Position numbers and translations under genes: made by a program. From assembly GCA_017889725.1 (NCBI GenBank), contig JAGGAE010000026.1, positions 1 through 59,422 on the forward strand: a stretch of DNA of 59,422 nucleotides. The letters are read 5' to 3'. Shown one piece after another: positions 1 through 8,719 of the stretch (positions are counted from its first letter, which is position 1; the number at the start of each line of letters is the position of its first letter). The notes below the pieces were generated by a model that worked only from the letters and a program-made list of their open reading frames with translations, ran no database searches and had not been told where the DNA came from. The stretch comes from Bacillota bacterium (GTDB lineage: Bacteria; Bacillota; Negativicutes; Sporomusales; CTSoil-080).

Positions 1-34
1 TCTTGAACTCTGGATCAAATCGTTTGCCTTTCAT
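1..34 (-). CDS. IS3-type transposase OrfA, N-terminal fragment (runs off window)
   Basis: Only the first 11 codons lie in the window (MKGKRFDPEFK). The start ATG at 34-32 follows a strong AGGGGGTG ribosome binding site. The MKGKRFxPEFK opening is typical of the small helix-turn-helix OrfA of IS3-family elements, which binds the element ends. The rest lies to the left of the window, so family and intactness cannot be judged. Confidence 0.6.
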   Translation of the reverse strand, partial: MKGKRFDPEFK

Positions 35-112
35 GTTCGACACCCCCTGGTTTTATTGTACCAACCATTCTTCGTGTCCGCAAAAGGCAATACGGTTCAG
101 AGGGGACTGTCT
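1..112 (-). mobile_element. Right-hand edge of an IS3-like insertion sequence (partial)
   Basis: Upstream of the OrfA start, the segment around 95-110 reads AGACAGTCCCCTCTG on the minus strand, which resembles the terminal inverted repeats of IS3/IS150-type elements. About 60 bp lies between this putative end and the transposase start, the usual spacing. The other end is outside the window, so the target duplication cannot be checked. The AT-rich, gene-poor 1.5 kb beside it fits an insertion-prone region. Confidence 0.45.
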
Positions 113-156
113 TAAAATCATACAAAAAAATACAATCCTCTCAGCTACATTCTAGA

Positions 157-212
157 GTAAAAAAAACGCAAGCATGCACCATTGTATAGTGCAAAAGCTC
201 GCGCTTTTTTTT
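157..212. terminator. Bidirectional intrinsic terminator
   Basis: An A-run and CGCAAGC on the left pair with GCTCGCG and a T-run on the right. An inner TGCAC/GTGCA pair extends the stem. Both strands end in a U-tract. It separates the IS edge from the small Ala-rich ORF. I see nothing further in 213-385 apart from AT-rich sequence. Confidence 0.55.
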
Positions 213-385
213 ACTTCTAATACTACTTTCAGAAATCTTTTTTACCTTTAAGTCAGCCTTCTGATAAGGGTGATCTTTCGAACAAATCCTCCAATTGTAC
301 AAACTGAATTTGGCTCTGTGTTACTCTACTTTCTTAAGTTAAAGAGGGAGTTATATTATTAAAAGTTACAGCTTTTTTGTATTTT

Positions 386-619
386 TTAACTTAGTTCTAC
401 TTTGAAAGCAGCTGAAATAGGAATACTTTTAGCAGCCGAAATAGCATCTGATTTAGCTGAAGCTATTTCAGCTGCCGCTATCTCAGTTATTGCTTTTTTA
501 GTCGCAAATGATTTAGCTGCTGCTAACTCTGTTGCTTCAATTTTGGCTACTGCTGATCTAGCCGCTTCAATTTTAGTTGCTGCTGTCTCAATTGCTACTG
601 ATTTTAATGTAATAGCCAC
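386..619 (-). CDS. Small alanine-rich helical protein, unknown function
   Basis: I do not recognise this 77-aa protein. I chose the GTG start at 619 because GGGGGG sits six bases upstream; an in-frame GTG at 637 has no comparable site. The product is almost entirely Ala, Ile, Lys, Glu, Thr and Ser, in short imperfect repeats such as KIEAARSAVAK and KIEATELAAAK. It is predicted to be one long amphipathic helix. There is no signal peptide, membrane segment or cysteine. The same repeats keep the opposite strand open (402-653), so composition alone could create this ORF. The ribosome binding site favours the minus strand. Confidence 0.4.
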   Translation of the reverse strand: MAITLKSVAIETAATKIEAARSAVAKIEATELAAAKSFATKKAITEIAAAEIASAKSDAISAAKSIPISAAFKVELS

Positions 620-639
620 TAAAATCCCCCCATTCACTA

Positions 640-1074
640 TATTTTTAAAATAGCCATACTAAAAGGTCTCAAGTTTTTTCCCAAACATATGGCAATATAC
701 AGATTTATCATAGTATCCACACCTATCATTTATGCGGTTTGCTTAGTTTACATTTCTAATCAAGTGCACTCCTATTGAAGAAAAGAATTGAATTGCTTAG
801 CGTGTCTCACAAAGGACTTTCCCTTTTCAACAGAAACATACCACAACTAAACATTCACCTCACATTTAGATAATGAAGGACATATCCTTTGGGAACTATT
901 TTAGTATTCATAGTTTCCTTGGGTATATTTTACTTTGTACTTATTTATATGTCAAATGTTTCTTTTTTTTATTATTGTTAATTTCCTTATTCCGCCAACC
1001 AAAATTTTATTAGATTTGAATTATGTTTCAAATACTAGCAAGTAGATTTTCCATTACTTTCATTTCGTAAAAAT
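640..1074. other. AT-rich intergenic stretch, no gene seen
   Basis: About 430 bp of strongly AT-rich sequence between the small ORF and the terminator of the TetR-like gene. I find no ORF with a ribosome binding site, no tRNA and no clear repeat. Its composition differs from the 1.65 kb onward region and fits an accessory spacer. Confidence 0.5.
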
Positions 1075-1110
1075 AAAAAAGATAATCTCAAGTTCGAGAC
1101 TATCTTTTAG
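1075..1110. terminator. Intrinsic terminator downstream of the TetR-like gene
   Basis: GATAATCTC and GAGACTATC pair around a six-base loop, flanked by an A-run on one side and TTTT on the other. It follows the minus-strand TetR-like gene and can work in both directions. Confidence 0.6.
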
Positions 1111-1169
1111 TTTCTAAGGTATATTATTTCTAACTATTTTAGCATGCACCTAGCATCCATTGCTATGAA

Positions 1170-1574
1170 TTACTCATGCTCTCTTTTTAGTTCTTTTTGA
1201 TTATCACTTAGTATACCATGAAAAACCATATCAAGTATTAACTGCACAGACGTCCAAGGACTCCAATTGTTTTCGCGCAAAAAGAAAACCGTTTCGTCAA
1301 GCGAATCTTTTCGAAATTGCTCAATTTTTTCCCACTCTTGCGGATAATATTTTCTAAAATCTGCAAGAATTAAATTATTTGTTTCTCGCATTTTGCTATT
1401 AGGGTTATGCTCGAAAAGTGCCTTTAATTTTTGGAGATAACTTGTTGACTTATTCCGTAAAATTTCTTCCTTTTGTTTTTTCATATCTATAATTAAGTAG
1501 TCAAAAACGTCTGCAATTAACACATCCTTTGATTTATAATATTTGTACAATGCCATTCTAATCTTTTCTAACAA
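1170..1574 (-). CDS. TetR/AcrR-family regulator lacking its helix-turn-helix
   Basis: The protein is 134 aa, against roughly 190-200 for TetR regulators. Residues 6-25 (RMALYKYYKSKDVLIADVFDY by position) match the end of the TetR recognition helix and the start of the ligand-binding domain. The remaining 110 residues look like a normal helical TetR core. The TTG start follows AAGGAGG at good spacing and begins MLEKI, a plausible true N-terminus. So about 25-30 residues carrying most of the DNA-binding domain appear to be missing between residues 5 and 6, in frame. As it stands the product should not bind DNA. A short inverted repeat upstream (1620-1641) could be an old operator. The neighbouring genes do not suggest a target. 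Confidence 0.6.
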   Translation of the reverse strand: MLEKIRMALYKYYKSKDVLIADVFDYLIIDMKKQKEEILRNKSTSYLQKLKALFEHNPNSKMRETNNLILADFRKYYPQEWEKIEQFRKDSLDETVFFLRENNWSPWTSVQLILDMVFHGILSDNQKELKREHE

Positions 1575-1619
1575 ATTCGTTCCTCCTTAAAAACTATTGT
1601 CAACTATCATTTAACAGCG

Positions 1620-1641
1620 GGATTAGTCAAAAAAACTAATC
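1620..1641. repeat. Inverted repeat between the TetR-like gene and comEC
   Basis: GATTAGT and ACTAATC are separated by CAAAAAAA. It could be an operator for the adjacent TetR-like regulator or a weak terminator after comEC. Nothing decides between them. Confidence 0.35.
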
Positions 1642-1656
1642 AAACTCACCATGTTG

Positions 1657-3927
1657 TTATTGTTTAACAAAGATTTCTGCTGAAAGTTTCGTCCCGTCCG
1701 TAGTAAACACTATGGCCCCATCCCGGTCAGTTCTAAGTATTTTTATCTCTTTTTCCTTGAGCCGCGCCAGCATCTCACTATGCGGATACCCGAAAGTATT
1801 ATTTCCCACTGAAATCACGGCATATTCAGGAGAAAACGTTTGCAGCAATTGCCGTGTGGTCGATGTTTTTGCGCCATGTCGCGCCACTTTTAATACAGAG
1901 CCCGGCTCTAAACCGCTGCTTACCAAAATCTCATCCGCTTCCATGCCAGCATCTCCCATGATAAGAAAGCTCTGCTGACCATAACGTACCAAGATACTAT
2001 TGGAAGACGTACTGCCCTGTGATTTTTCTTTTTCGGGCGTATATACCACAGTAAATGTTACCCCATCAAGCTGAACCTGCTCGCCAAGAACAGCTGAGAT
2101 AACCCGACTGCCGGAAACGTTTCTTTTTAGTTTAGCTGCAGCTTTCGTTTCGCCGCTCTCCGGCACCAAAATATTTTTCACAGGCAAGGTTGTTACAAGG
2201 CCAACAGAGCCTCCGGCATCCTCCATTTGCCCACTCGTTAAAATCAAATAGTCCACTGATTTTACTCCATAATGCTGCAAGTAGGGAGAAACAATTCGCT
2301 CACCGGCATCAAAACCGGTAATAGGATTGCTCTCGCCGCAGTCAATAAGTACAGCCCTCCCATGGGGCGTCGTAATCAATGTCGCATCTCCCTGGCCAAC
2401 ATCAATAAAATGCACTTGTACCGGCCGGGGATAATCGCAATAAACTTCCAAGCAAATAACAATGGCTATCGATAACGCTGCCGCCTGTTTCGGCCACCGT
2501 TGTAAAATTGCGGCAGGAGACGGCACTGGGTGCGGTAAGTATCTGTAAATCCAGAGTAACAGAAGATAATACAGCGCACCGGCCGTCACTCCGATCGTCG
2601 GTAAAAAAACGCTGGTTCCTTTTAGGCTAGCCAGTGCAACTGTCAACCTTTCAGCTGTCCCCAACAGTAAAGCGCAGCCTACCAACAACATCTTCCCGCC
2701 CACTAGCCATACGGGAGCTATAAGAACTCCCAAAAGCCCCACGACTACCACAACCTCAATGATAGGCAATACCACAATATTGGCAACAAACGAAATTAAC
2801 GGAAACGAATGAAAATACCAAGCAATAAACGGAAGCACTCCTAATTGTGCCGCCAGCGTTACGCTCACCGGCCCTTTAAGCCACTTCGGCAAAAAAGCCA
2901 GCTTATCCGCTGTTTTTCCATACAATAAAATTAACCCGGCACTGGCACCAAACGAAAGCTGAAAACTAATATCAAACAATTGAACGGGCTGGTACATAAG
3001 CATAATCAAAGCAGCCATCACCAGCGCTTGAAATGCATTCTTTTCCCGTCCCAAACCAAGGGCTGCTACAGAAAGAAGCCCCATAATAACCGACCTTACT
3101 ACAGGCGCGCTGAGTCCCGCGAACAATGCATAGCCTACCAATCCAACAGAACTCATGAACGCTGTTTTTTTCTGTCCCAGCCCCAATCGCGCGCACAGCC
3201 AGGCAATAGCTCCCGCTACCAAAACAATGTGCGTACCGGATACCGAAAGAATATGAATAAGTCCAGTAGCCGAAAAATCCTTAACGACTTGTTTGTCGAT
3301 TCCAAAGGTACCGCCAAACAATACTCCGCTTAATACGGCAGCATCTTGCGCGCTCATAGCCTGACGTATGGTGCCGATAGCCTGTTCACGCCCTGTTCCC
3401 TGCAGATGAAATCCTGTCGCCGTATCTAGCAAACCAGGGTTTCTATAATTAGCCGGCAGGGTAATTTTCCCAGTTATATTCACATCGTCACCATAAGACG
3501 CTCTTTCTGTTGCCGTTCTTTGTTCCAGCGTTACTGCAATACCACCTGACGCCTTATAGCTTGCACCATTAACCGTAACCTGATTTACATCCACCACATA
3601 TTTCACACCGACTCGCCGAAAATCAACTTCCCCCCATTGAGGCATTTGACTTATCCTGCCCTGCACGGTGACCGTTTGTCCGGCCCAGAGGCTAATATCA
3701 TCTTGCGGTAACTTGTCTAACTCTATAAACCGGAGCATTCCGGCAACAAAAAACAATCCTAAGACCAGCGGCAGAACATATTCTCTTTTTCGTACTACAG
3801 CATACAATGCTGCTATACCAAGGAAAAGCTCCCCCAACCAAAGAGGCTTGGGAGAAAGCAGCCAACTTGCCGCCAGCCATATGCCGGCAGCAAAAAACAG
3901 GGTAATCCCAAACAAGGCTTTAGGCAT
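1657..3927 (-). CDS. comEC: DNA internalisation channel protein ComEC/Rec2
   Basis: A 756-aa membrane protein that would form the inner-membrane channel for single-stranded DNA in natural transformation. Residues 1-65 contain the N-terminal membrane helices, followed by a soluble OB-like segment. The competence domain follows, with the LIHILSVSGTHI signature near residue 225 and many transmembrane segments to about 480. A C-terminal metallo-beta-lactamase-fold domain runs from 505 and begins HFIDVGQGDAT. The usual HxHxDH ligand motif of this domain reads SGQMED at residues 565-570, and the later HHG site reads ARHGA at 682-686, so metal-dependent nuclease activity is doubtful. comEA lies 73 bp upstream on the same strand, which suggests one transcript. 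Start chosen at ATG with GGAGG 12 bases upstream. Confidence 0.9.
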   Translation of the reverse strand: MPKALFGITLFFAAGIWLAASWLLSPKPLWLGELFLGIAALYAVVRKREYVLPLVLGLFFVAGMLRFIELDKLPQDDISLWAGQTVTVQGRISQMPQWGEVDFRRVGVKYVVDVNQVTVNGASYKASGGIAVTLEQRTATERASYGDDVNITGKITLPANYRNPGLLDTATGFHLQGTGREQAIGTIRQAMSAQDAAVLSGVLFGGTFGIDKQVVKDFSATGLIHILSVSGTHIVLVAGAIAWLCARLGLGQKKTAFMSSVGLVGYALFAGLSAPVVRSVIMGLLSVAALGLGREKNAFQALVMAALIMLMYQPVQLFDISFQLSFGASAGLILLYGKTADKLAFLPKWLKGPVSVTLAAQLGVLPFIAWYFHSFPLISFVANIVVLPIIEVVVVVGLLGVLIAPVWLVGGKMLLVGCALLLGTAERLTVALASLKGTSVFLPTIGVTAGALYYLLLLWIYRYLPHPVPSPAAILQRWPKQAAALSIAIVICLEVYCDYPRPVQVHFIDVGQGDATLITTPHGRAVLIDCGESNPITGFDAGERIVSPYLQHYGVKSVDYLILTSGQMEDAGGSVGLVTTLPVKNILVPESGETKAAAKLKRNVSGSRVISAVLGEQVQLDGVTFTVVYTPEKEKSQGSTSSNSILVRYGQQSFLIMGDAGMEADEILVSSGLEPGSVLKVARHGAKTSTTRQLLQTFSPEYAVISVGNNTFGYPHSEMLARLKEKEIKILRTDRDGAIVFTTDGTKLSAEIFVKQ

Positions 3928-4000
3928 ATCAACCTATTTCCTCCGAACTATTCAAAATGCCTCAGATTAACAAATCAACTTCACGTTTTTCTCCTTATAA

Positions 4001-4345
4001 TTACAGCTCTATCTTTTTCTCCAGCCTTCTAAACTCAGCTTCAGTAATTCCCTTAACTTTTGTTAAATCTTTAATATTCTGAAACGGTCCATGGGCTGTC
4101 CGGAATTCCACAATTCGCTTGGCAAGTACTGCGCCAATACCCGGAAGCCGATCCAATTCATCCTGATCCGCACTATTAATATGAACCTTTGCCTGCTCTC
4201 TCGAATTTTTATTATGAGCGGGAAACTCTGACATAACAACCCTGTCTTCAATCCGTTTCTCTTGCCATTGACCATAGAAAGTTCCCGCTAGCATGACTCC
4301 TACCAATAGCAGGATAAGAATCCAACGCCTTTTTATGACATCCAT
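4001..4345 (-). CDS. comEA: Competence DNA-binding protein ComEA, short form
   Basis: A 114-aa protein with one N-terminal membrane helix (residues 8-24) and a C-terminal double helix-hairpin-helix domain (about 52-114). That domain contains INSADQDELDRLPGIG and the second hairpin KVKGIT. In ComEA proteins this domain binds double-stranded DNA outside the membrane and hands it to ComEC, which is encoded just downstream. Most Firmicute ComEA proteins also carry an SLBB domain between helix and HhH region. Here only about 25 linker residues are present. That may be a natural short form, or it may be another of the internal losses seen in this window. Confidence 0.85.
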   Translation of the reverse strand: MDVIKRRWILILLLVGVMLAGTFYGQWQEKRIEDRVVMSEFPAHNKNSREQAKVHINSADQDELDRLPGIGAVLAKRIVEFRTAHGPFQNIKDLTKVKGITEAEFRRLEKKIEL

Positions 4346-4413
4346 TTTCCCCCTCCCAACCTAGCTAACATATTCTCCATTTTCGCCCAACTTCCTACAT
4401 AGAAATTTGTCTC

Positions 4414-4449
4414 TAAGAAAAGAATAAGCCGGCTATCGCCGGCTTATCG
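4414..4449 (-). terminator. Intrinsic terminator of leuS
   Basis: On the minus strand GATAAGCCGGC and GCCGGCTTATT pair around GATA, followed by TTCTTTTCTT. It starts eight bases after the leuS stop codon. Confidence 0.85.
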
Positions 4450-4457
4450 AAGGTTTG

Positions 4458-6938
4458 TTACTTAATTACAATATTAACAAGTTTTTGTGGCACGCAGATT
4501 ACTTTTACCACCGTTTTACCAGCAACAAATTCTTTTACTTTTTCCTGTTCAAATGCTTTTGCTTCCAGCTCAGCAGCCCCTAATCCCACTGGCACGATAA
4601 TCTTATCGCGTACCTTACCGTTAATCTGAAGAACAATTTCGGTCTCGTCAACTTTTACCGCTTCGGCATCAAACTCCGGCCAGCTCTGCTCGTGAACACT
4701 GCCCTGGCCGATGGTTTCATGCCAAAGTTCCTCCGTAATATGCGGAGCAAACGGCGCCAAAAGACGAAGTAGTGCCGAAATTACTTCCCGGATAACACCG
4801 GAATTCACCTGAGTGCCATGTTCCTTAAACGCATACATGGCATTAACCAATTCCATAATGGAACTAATCGCTGTATTGAAACTAAAACGTTCGCCCAAAG
4901 CTTCAGAAACTTTGCCAATGGTTACATGAAGCACTCGCCGAAGTTCGCGCTCCTGTTTATCCAAACTATTGACATCATATTCCGCTTCGGCGGAAGCCGC
5001 ACAGGCGGCATAGTGATCTACTATACGCCACAACCGGCCAAAGAATCGGTAAGCGCCTTCCACACCTTGGTCGCTCCACTCAAGATCGCGCTCCGGCGGG
5101 GCGGCAAACAGAATAAACAACCGGGCGGTATCAGCACCATACTTGGCAATGATTTCTTCCGGAGAAACCACATTCCCTTTCGACTTGGACATTTTTGCGC
5201 CATCTTTGATAACCATACCCTGAGTAAGCAGGTTTTTAAATGGTTCGCCGATATTGATCAATCCAGCGTCTTTCAACACCTTGGTAAAAAAGCGAGCGTA
5301 TAAAAGATGCAGAATAGCATGCTCGACACCGCCAATATATTGATCTACCGGCATCCAGTAATTAGCTTTTGCCGAATCAAACGGCTGCGAGGTATTGCGT
5401 GGATCAGTATAACGGAAGTAATACCAGGAAGAACAGATAAACGTATCCATGGTATCAGTTTCGCGTCTTGCCGCACCACCGCATTTCGGACAAGTGCAAT
5501 TGACGAATTCTTCAACCTTGGCTAGCGGAGAAACAGAACCGGCGGAAAAACTTACATTTTTCGGCAGCATGACCGGTAAGTCCTCCTTGGGAACAGGAAC
5601 CACGCCGCAAGTATCGCAATAAATCATTGGGATGGGAGCACCCCAATACCGCTGACGCGAAACCAACCAGTCTCTTAACCGGTAATTAACCCGCCGTTTC
5701 CCTATATTCCGTTCCTCCATCCAGAGGCATATAGCTTCTTTGCAGGCCTCATTATCCATACCGTTAAAATCAGAAGAGTTAACCATTACACCAGGGCCAT
5801 CATAGGCACAAGTTATAGTATCAATGGATAAACCATTATCGGGTGCCTGAATAACAAGACGCTTCGGCAAATGATATTTCGTCGCAAACTCCCAGTCCCG
5901 CTGGTCATGCGCGGGAACTCCCATTACCGCACCCGTCCCGTACTCCATCAACACATAATTGGCTACCCAAATCGGAACTTGCTCACCGGTAAATGGATTA
6001 ACCGCATAGCCTCCCGTAAAAACGCCTTCCTTTTCCGTTTCCGTGGAAGTCCGGCTAATCTCACTTAAATCCTTTACCCGATCAATAAACCTACGGACAG
6101 CCTCTTCTTGCTCTTTACCGGCAATGAGTTTGTCCACCAAAGGATGTTCTGGTGCCAAAACAACATAACTTACACCAAATACCGTATCCTGCCGTGTGGT
6201 ATAAACAGCAATCTTTTCCTGTATTTCCGGTACCACAAAGCTAAATTCAGCCCCTGTACTACGGCCAATCCAGTTTTCCTGCATAGTTTTTACCCGTTCC
6301 GGCCAGCCTTTGAGTTCCTGAAGATCTTCCAGCAGACGATCGGCATACTGGGTAATCTTAAAGAACCATTGTTCCAATTCTTTTTTTACTACAACCGAAT
6401 CACAACGCCAGCAGTGTCCGTCAACAACCTGCTCGTTGGCAAGAACGGTATTACACTCGGTACACCAGTTAACCGCAGCTTTTTTCTTATACGCCAGCCC
6501 TTTATTATAGAACAGCAGAAACATCCATTGCGTCCATTTATAATATTCAACATGACATGTGGCGATTTCCCGGTCCCAATCATACGCTAGCCCTAATTCT
6601 TGCTGTTGACGCCTCATATTGTCTATATTATCCCAGGTCCAATCCGCTGGATGAACGCCATGTTTGATTGCCGCATTCTCAGCCGGCATACCGAATGCAT
6701 CCCACCCCATAGGATGCATTACATTATAACCTTGCATTTTTTTATGTCGGGCAACAACATCACCAATCGAATAATTGCGTACATGCCCCATATGTAACTT
6801 TCCAGAAGGGTATGGGAACATTTCCAGCACATAGTATTCGGGCCGCTGACGGTTTATTTCAGTAGCAAAAGAATTTTCTTTGGCCCATTCCTTTTGCCAC
6901 TTAGCCTCAACCTCACTTGGAATATACTTTTCATTCAT
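4458..6938 (-). CDS. leuS: Leucyl-tRNA synthetase
   Basis: This class I enzyme charges tRNA-Leu in the cytoplasm. The protein is 826 aa, normal for bacterial LeuRS. The HIGH-type motif is HMGH at residues 49-52 after YPSGKL. A zinc-binding segment follows (CTECNTV...CWRC), then the editing (CP1) domain. The KMSKS motif is intact (KMSKSKGN), and the C-terminal anticodon-binding region follows. I prefer the ATG at 6938; an in-frame TTG at 6941 is eight bases from GGGAGG and is an alternative. The gene has its own structured leader and terminator, so it is probably monocistronic. I see no T-box signature (AGGGTGGNACC) in the leader. Confidence 0.97.
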   Translation of the reverse strand: MNEKYIPSEVEAKWQKEWAKENSFATEINRQRPEYYVLEMFPYPSGKLHMGHVRNYSIGDVVARHKKMQGYNVMHPMGWDAFGMPAENAAIKHGVHPADWTWDNIDNMRRQQQELGLAYDWDREIATCHVEYYKWTQWMFLLFYNKGLAYKKKAAVNWCTECNTVLANEQVVDGHCWRCDSVVVKKELEQWFFKITQYADRLLEDLQELKGWPERVKTMQENWIGRSTGAEFSFVVPEIQEKIAVYTTRQDTVFGVSYVVLAPEHPLVDKLIAGKEQEEAVRRFIDRVKDLSEISRTSTETEKEGVFTGGYAVNPFTGEQVPIWVANYVLMEYGTGAVMGVPAHDQRDWEFATKYHLPKRLVIQAPDNGLSIDTITCAYDGPGVMVNSSDFNGMDNEACKEAICLWMEERNIGKRRVNYRLRDWLVSRQRYWGAPIPMIYCDTCGVVPVPKEDLPVMLPKNVSFSAGSVSPLAKVEEFVNCTCPKCGGAARRETDTMDTFICSSWYYFRYTDPRNTSQPFDSAKANYWMPVDQYIGGVEHAILHLLYARFFTKVLKDAGLINIGEPFKNLLTQGMVIKDGAKMSKSKGNVVSPEEIIAKYGADTARLFILFAAPPERDLEWSDQGVEGAYRFFGRLWRIVDHYAACAASAEAEYDVNSLDKQERELRRVLHVTIGKVSEALGERFSFNTAISSIMELVNAMYAFKEHGTQVNSGVIREVISALLRLLAPFAPHITEELWHETIGQGSVHEQSWPEFDAEAVKVDETEIVLQINGKVRDKIIVPVGLGAAELEAKAFEQEKVKEFVAGKTVVKVICVPQKLVNIVIK

Positions 6939-6967
6939 CAACTAATATGCCTCCCATACTGCGCTTC

Positions 6968-7046
6968 AAGTTAAGAAACGACCCGACTTACGCCAGTCCT
7001 TTGGACGCAGGCGAAAGCCTAGTCGTTCTATGCGTTTCAAAATGAT
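6968..7046 (-). promoter_or_regulatory. Structured 5' leader of leuS, class not recognised
   Basis: On the minus strand, CGACTAG and the later TAAGTCG flank an inner hairpin CGCC-TGC-GTCC-AAA-GGAC-T-GGCG, giving a compact stem some 30-100 bases before leuS. AACGACTAG and GGTCGTTTC can also pair, so two alternative folds are possible. I see neither a T-box nor a U-tract. The element may be a ribosomal or RNA-protein control site. Confidence 0.4.
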
Positions 7047-7221
7047 TATCCATTTTTCCATAATTATCAGAACTATTATATAGCAAAACGTAAATAAATG
7101 TCAACTTGAACCTCTTGTCCGAAATTCCCGGTTCCCCTTGTCTTTTCCTGGCTGCCTCGTGTATAAAGGTTGTTCTAACTCGCAGTTACAAGCATAAATT
7201 TTTATAGTGAGGAGGTGCCTT

Positions 7222-7626
7222 ATGTATAAACTAATTATTGGCAACGTCAGAATCTCGGTCTACGATGATAATGTCAGCCGCGAACAGGCTGCTGCAATGG
7301 CCCGGCAGACACTTCAGGAAGCTCACCGCCAAGGTAAGATTCTTAGCCACATTGAAATCACAAGCGGCGACTATGGACCTGAGATCAACACCACTGAAAA
7401 ATCCGGGTATCGTGCCGCAACCCGTAAAACCATCAAACAAAGCCTGCTCGACGCAATATACGATGCTGCTCGCGAAAAACTCTACCCTTCCAATGCCTAC
7501 AGCAGTCCTAATACCTGGTTTGATACCGATACCGGTCAAGAGTGGTACGGTGAAACAGTAGATACCGCTCGTGAAGAGATTATGCAAGAGTTGGAAAAAT
7601 GGCAAAAAAATTTATCCAGCCCTTAA
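7222..7626 (+). CDS. Conserved-looking hypothetical protein, 134 aa
   Basis: I do not recognise a family. The ATG at 7222 follows GAGGAGGTG at ideal spacing, so the earlier in-frame start at 7207 is unlikely. The protein opens with beta-like sequence (YKLIIGNVRISVYDD). An Ala/Gln/Arg-rich helix follows (about 18-35), then a charged middle part and a C-terminal helical region ending EELEKWQKN-like. There is no signal peptide, membrane helix or cysteine, so it should be soluble and cytoplasmic. It stands alone between leuS (divergent) and a transporter gene and has its own terminator. A 125-codon ORF on the opposite strand (7231-7605) lacks a ribosome binding site and is treated as a shadow. 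Confidence 0.65.
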   Translation: MYKLIIGNVRISVYDDNVSREQAAAMARQTLQEAHRQGKILSHIEITSGDYGPEINTTEKSGYRAATRKTIKQSLLDAIYDAAREKLYPSNAYSSPNTWFDTDTGQEWYGETVDTAREEIMQELEKWQKNLSSP

Positions 7627-7663
7627 TCCTCTATTTATAATTGGATAAATATAATCTAGAAAT

Positions 7664-7714
7664 GAAATGCAAGCTTTCCCATCTGCAAAGGATGACGGCT
7701 TGCGTTTTTTTATT
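7664..7714 (+). terminator. Intrinsic terminator
   Basis: GCAAGC and GCTTGC pair around a long loop, extended by flanking bases, and are followed by GTTTTTTTATT. It ends the 134-aa gene. Confidence 0.7.
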
Positions 7715-7793
7715 ACTATCTCCTAAGGCCATCATTTGCCCTACAGGGTAAAATACCATATAATAGAAGCATTACCATTCTGGAGGTTTTACC

Positions 7794-8696
7794 ATGCAAC
7801 TGAAAGCCAACTTACTACTTTTATTAACCGCCGCCATATGGGGCTTTGCTTTTGTCGCGCAGCGAGTGGGCATGGATTATATCCAGCCTTTTACCTTTAA
7901 TGGCATTCGCTTTATTTTAGGTGGTCTTTCCCTCTTGCCACTCATCATTTATTTTGACAAAACAAAAAATCAGCCCTCTCCCTCCTCCACCGCCTCGTCT
8001 CTAAAGGCCGGTGCGCTAGCCGGTTTGGTATTATTTATTGCCGCTTCTCTTCAACAAATTGGCCTTATATACACAACCGCCGGGAAATCCGCTTTTATTA
8101 CCGCCTTATATATCGTTCTGGTTCCCTTCTTTGGAATTTTTCTCCGGCAACGTATTGCCGCTACAACCTGGTTCGGTTCCGGCATTGCCATCATCGGTTT
8201 ATACCTATTATGCATGAAAACCGGTTTTACCATTGCATACGGTGACTTTCTTGAACTTATAGGTTCCTTCTTCTGGGCTATCCATATTCTCCTCATCGAC
8301 CATTATTCCCGTAAAGTGGATGCGTTGAAACTCGCCTCTTGCCAGTTTATTATCTGCGGCCTTCTCAGCCTAGTAATCGCAGTTTCAATCGAAACAATAA
8401 CACTGTCCGGAATAACAAATACGGCTCTGCCTATTCTTTACGGCGGCATTTGTTCAGTGGGTATTGCGTATACCCTCCAAATTATCGGACAAAAACACGC
8501 CGCTCCCGCTCCCGCCGCTATTATTCTCAGCATGGAAACGGTTTTTGCGGCTATCGGCGGCTTTTTGCTGCTTGGCGAAACCCTCTCCCTCCAAGAATTT
8601 TCGGGCTGTATTCTCATGTTTCTCGGCATGATCATCTCTCAGCTGCCAAGCTTTTCTCCACAAAAAAAAACAGCCACAGCTAACGATAATACGTAA
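7794..8696 (+). CDS. EamA/DMT-family transporter
   Basis: A 300-aa inner-membrane protein with ten predicted transmembrane helices arranged as two EamA repeats (about residues 5-140 and 150-285). It opens with the typical LLLLTAAIWGFAFVAQRVGM segment. The second repeat ends in the usual GETLSLQEFSGCILMFLGM pattern. The family exports amino acids, metabolites or drugs by exchange with protons. The substrate cannot be read from sequence. The start follows TGGAGG at seven bases. It appears to be a single-gene unit, convergent with the HD-GYP gene. Confidence 0.88.
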   Translation: MQLKANLLLLLTAAIWGFAFVAQRVGMDYIQPFTFNGIRFILGGLSLLPLIIYFDKTKNQPSPSSTASSLKAGALAGLVLFIAASLQQIGLIYTTAGKSAFITALYIVLVPFFGIFLRQRIAATTWFGSGIAIIGLYLLCMKTGFTIAYGDFLELIGSFFWAIHILLIDHYSRKVDALKLASCQFIICGLLSLVIAVSIETITLSGITNTALPILYGGICSVGIAYTLQIIGQKHAAPAPAAIILSMETVFAAIGGFLLLGETLSLQEFSGCILMFLGMIISQLPSFSPQKKTATANDNT

Positions 8697-8719
8697 CTGC
8701 AACTTGAAAATGAAGTGCC

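Noticed and set aside
402-653. Plus-strand ORF over the Ala-rich repeats
   Set aside because: It has no ribosome binding site, and its openness follows from the repeat composition. The minus-strand frame is better supported.
2980-3333. 117-codon ORF antisense to comEC
   Set aside because: It lies wholly inside a well-conserved gene and has a composition typical of shadow frames.
6942-7100. T-box upstream of leuS
   Set aside because: No AGGGTGGNACC box and no terminator/antiterminator pair are visible on the minus strand.
7231-7605. 124-codon ORF antisense to the 134-aa gene
   Set aside because: It has no ribosome binding site, and the plus-strand frame has an excellent one with its own terminator.
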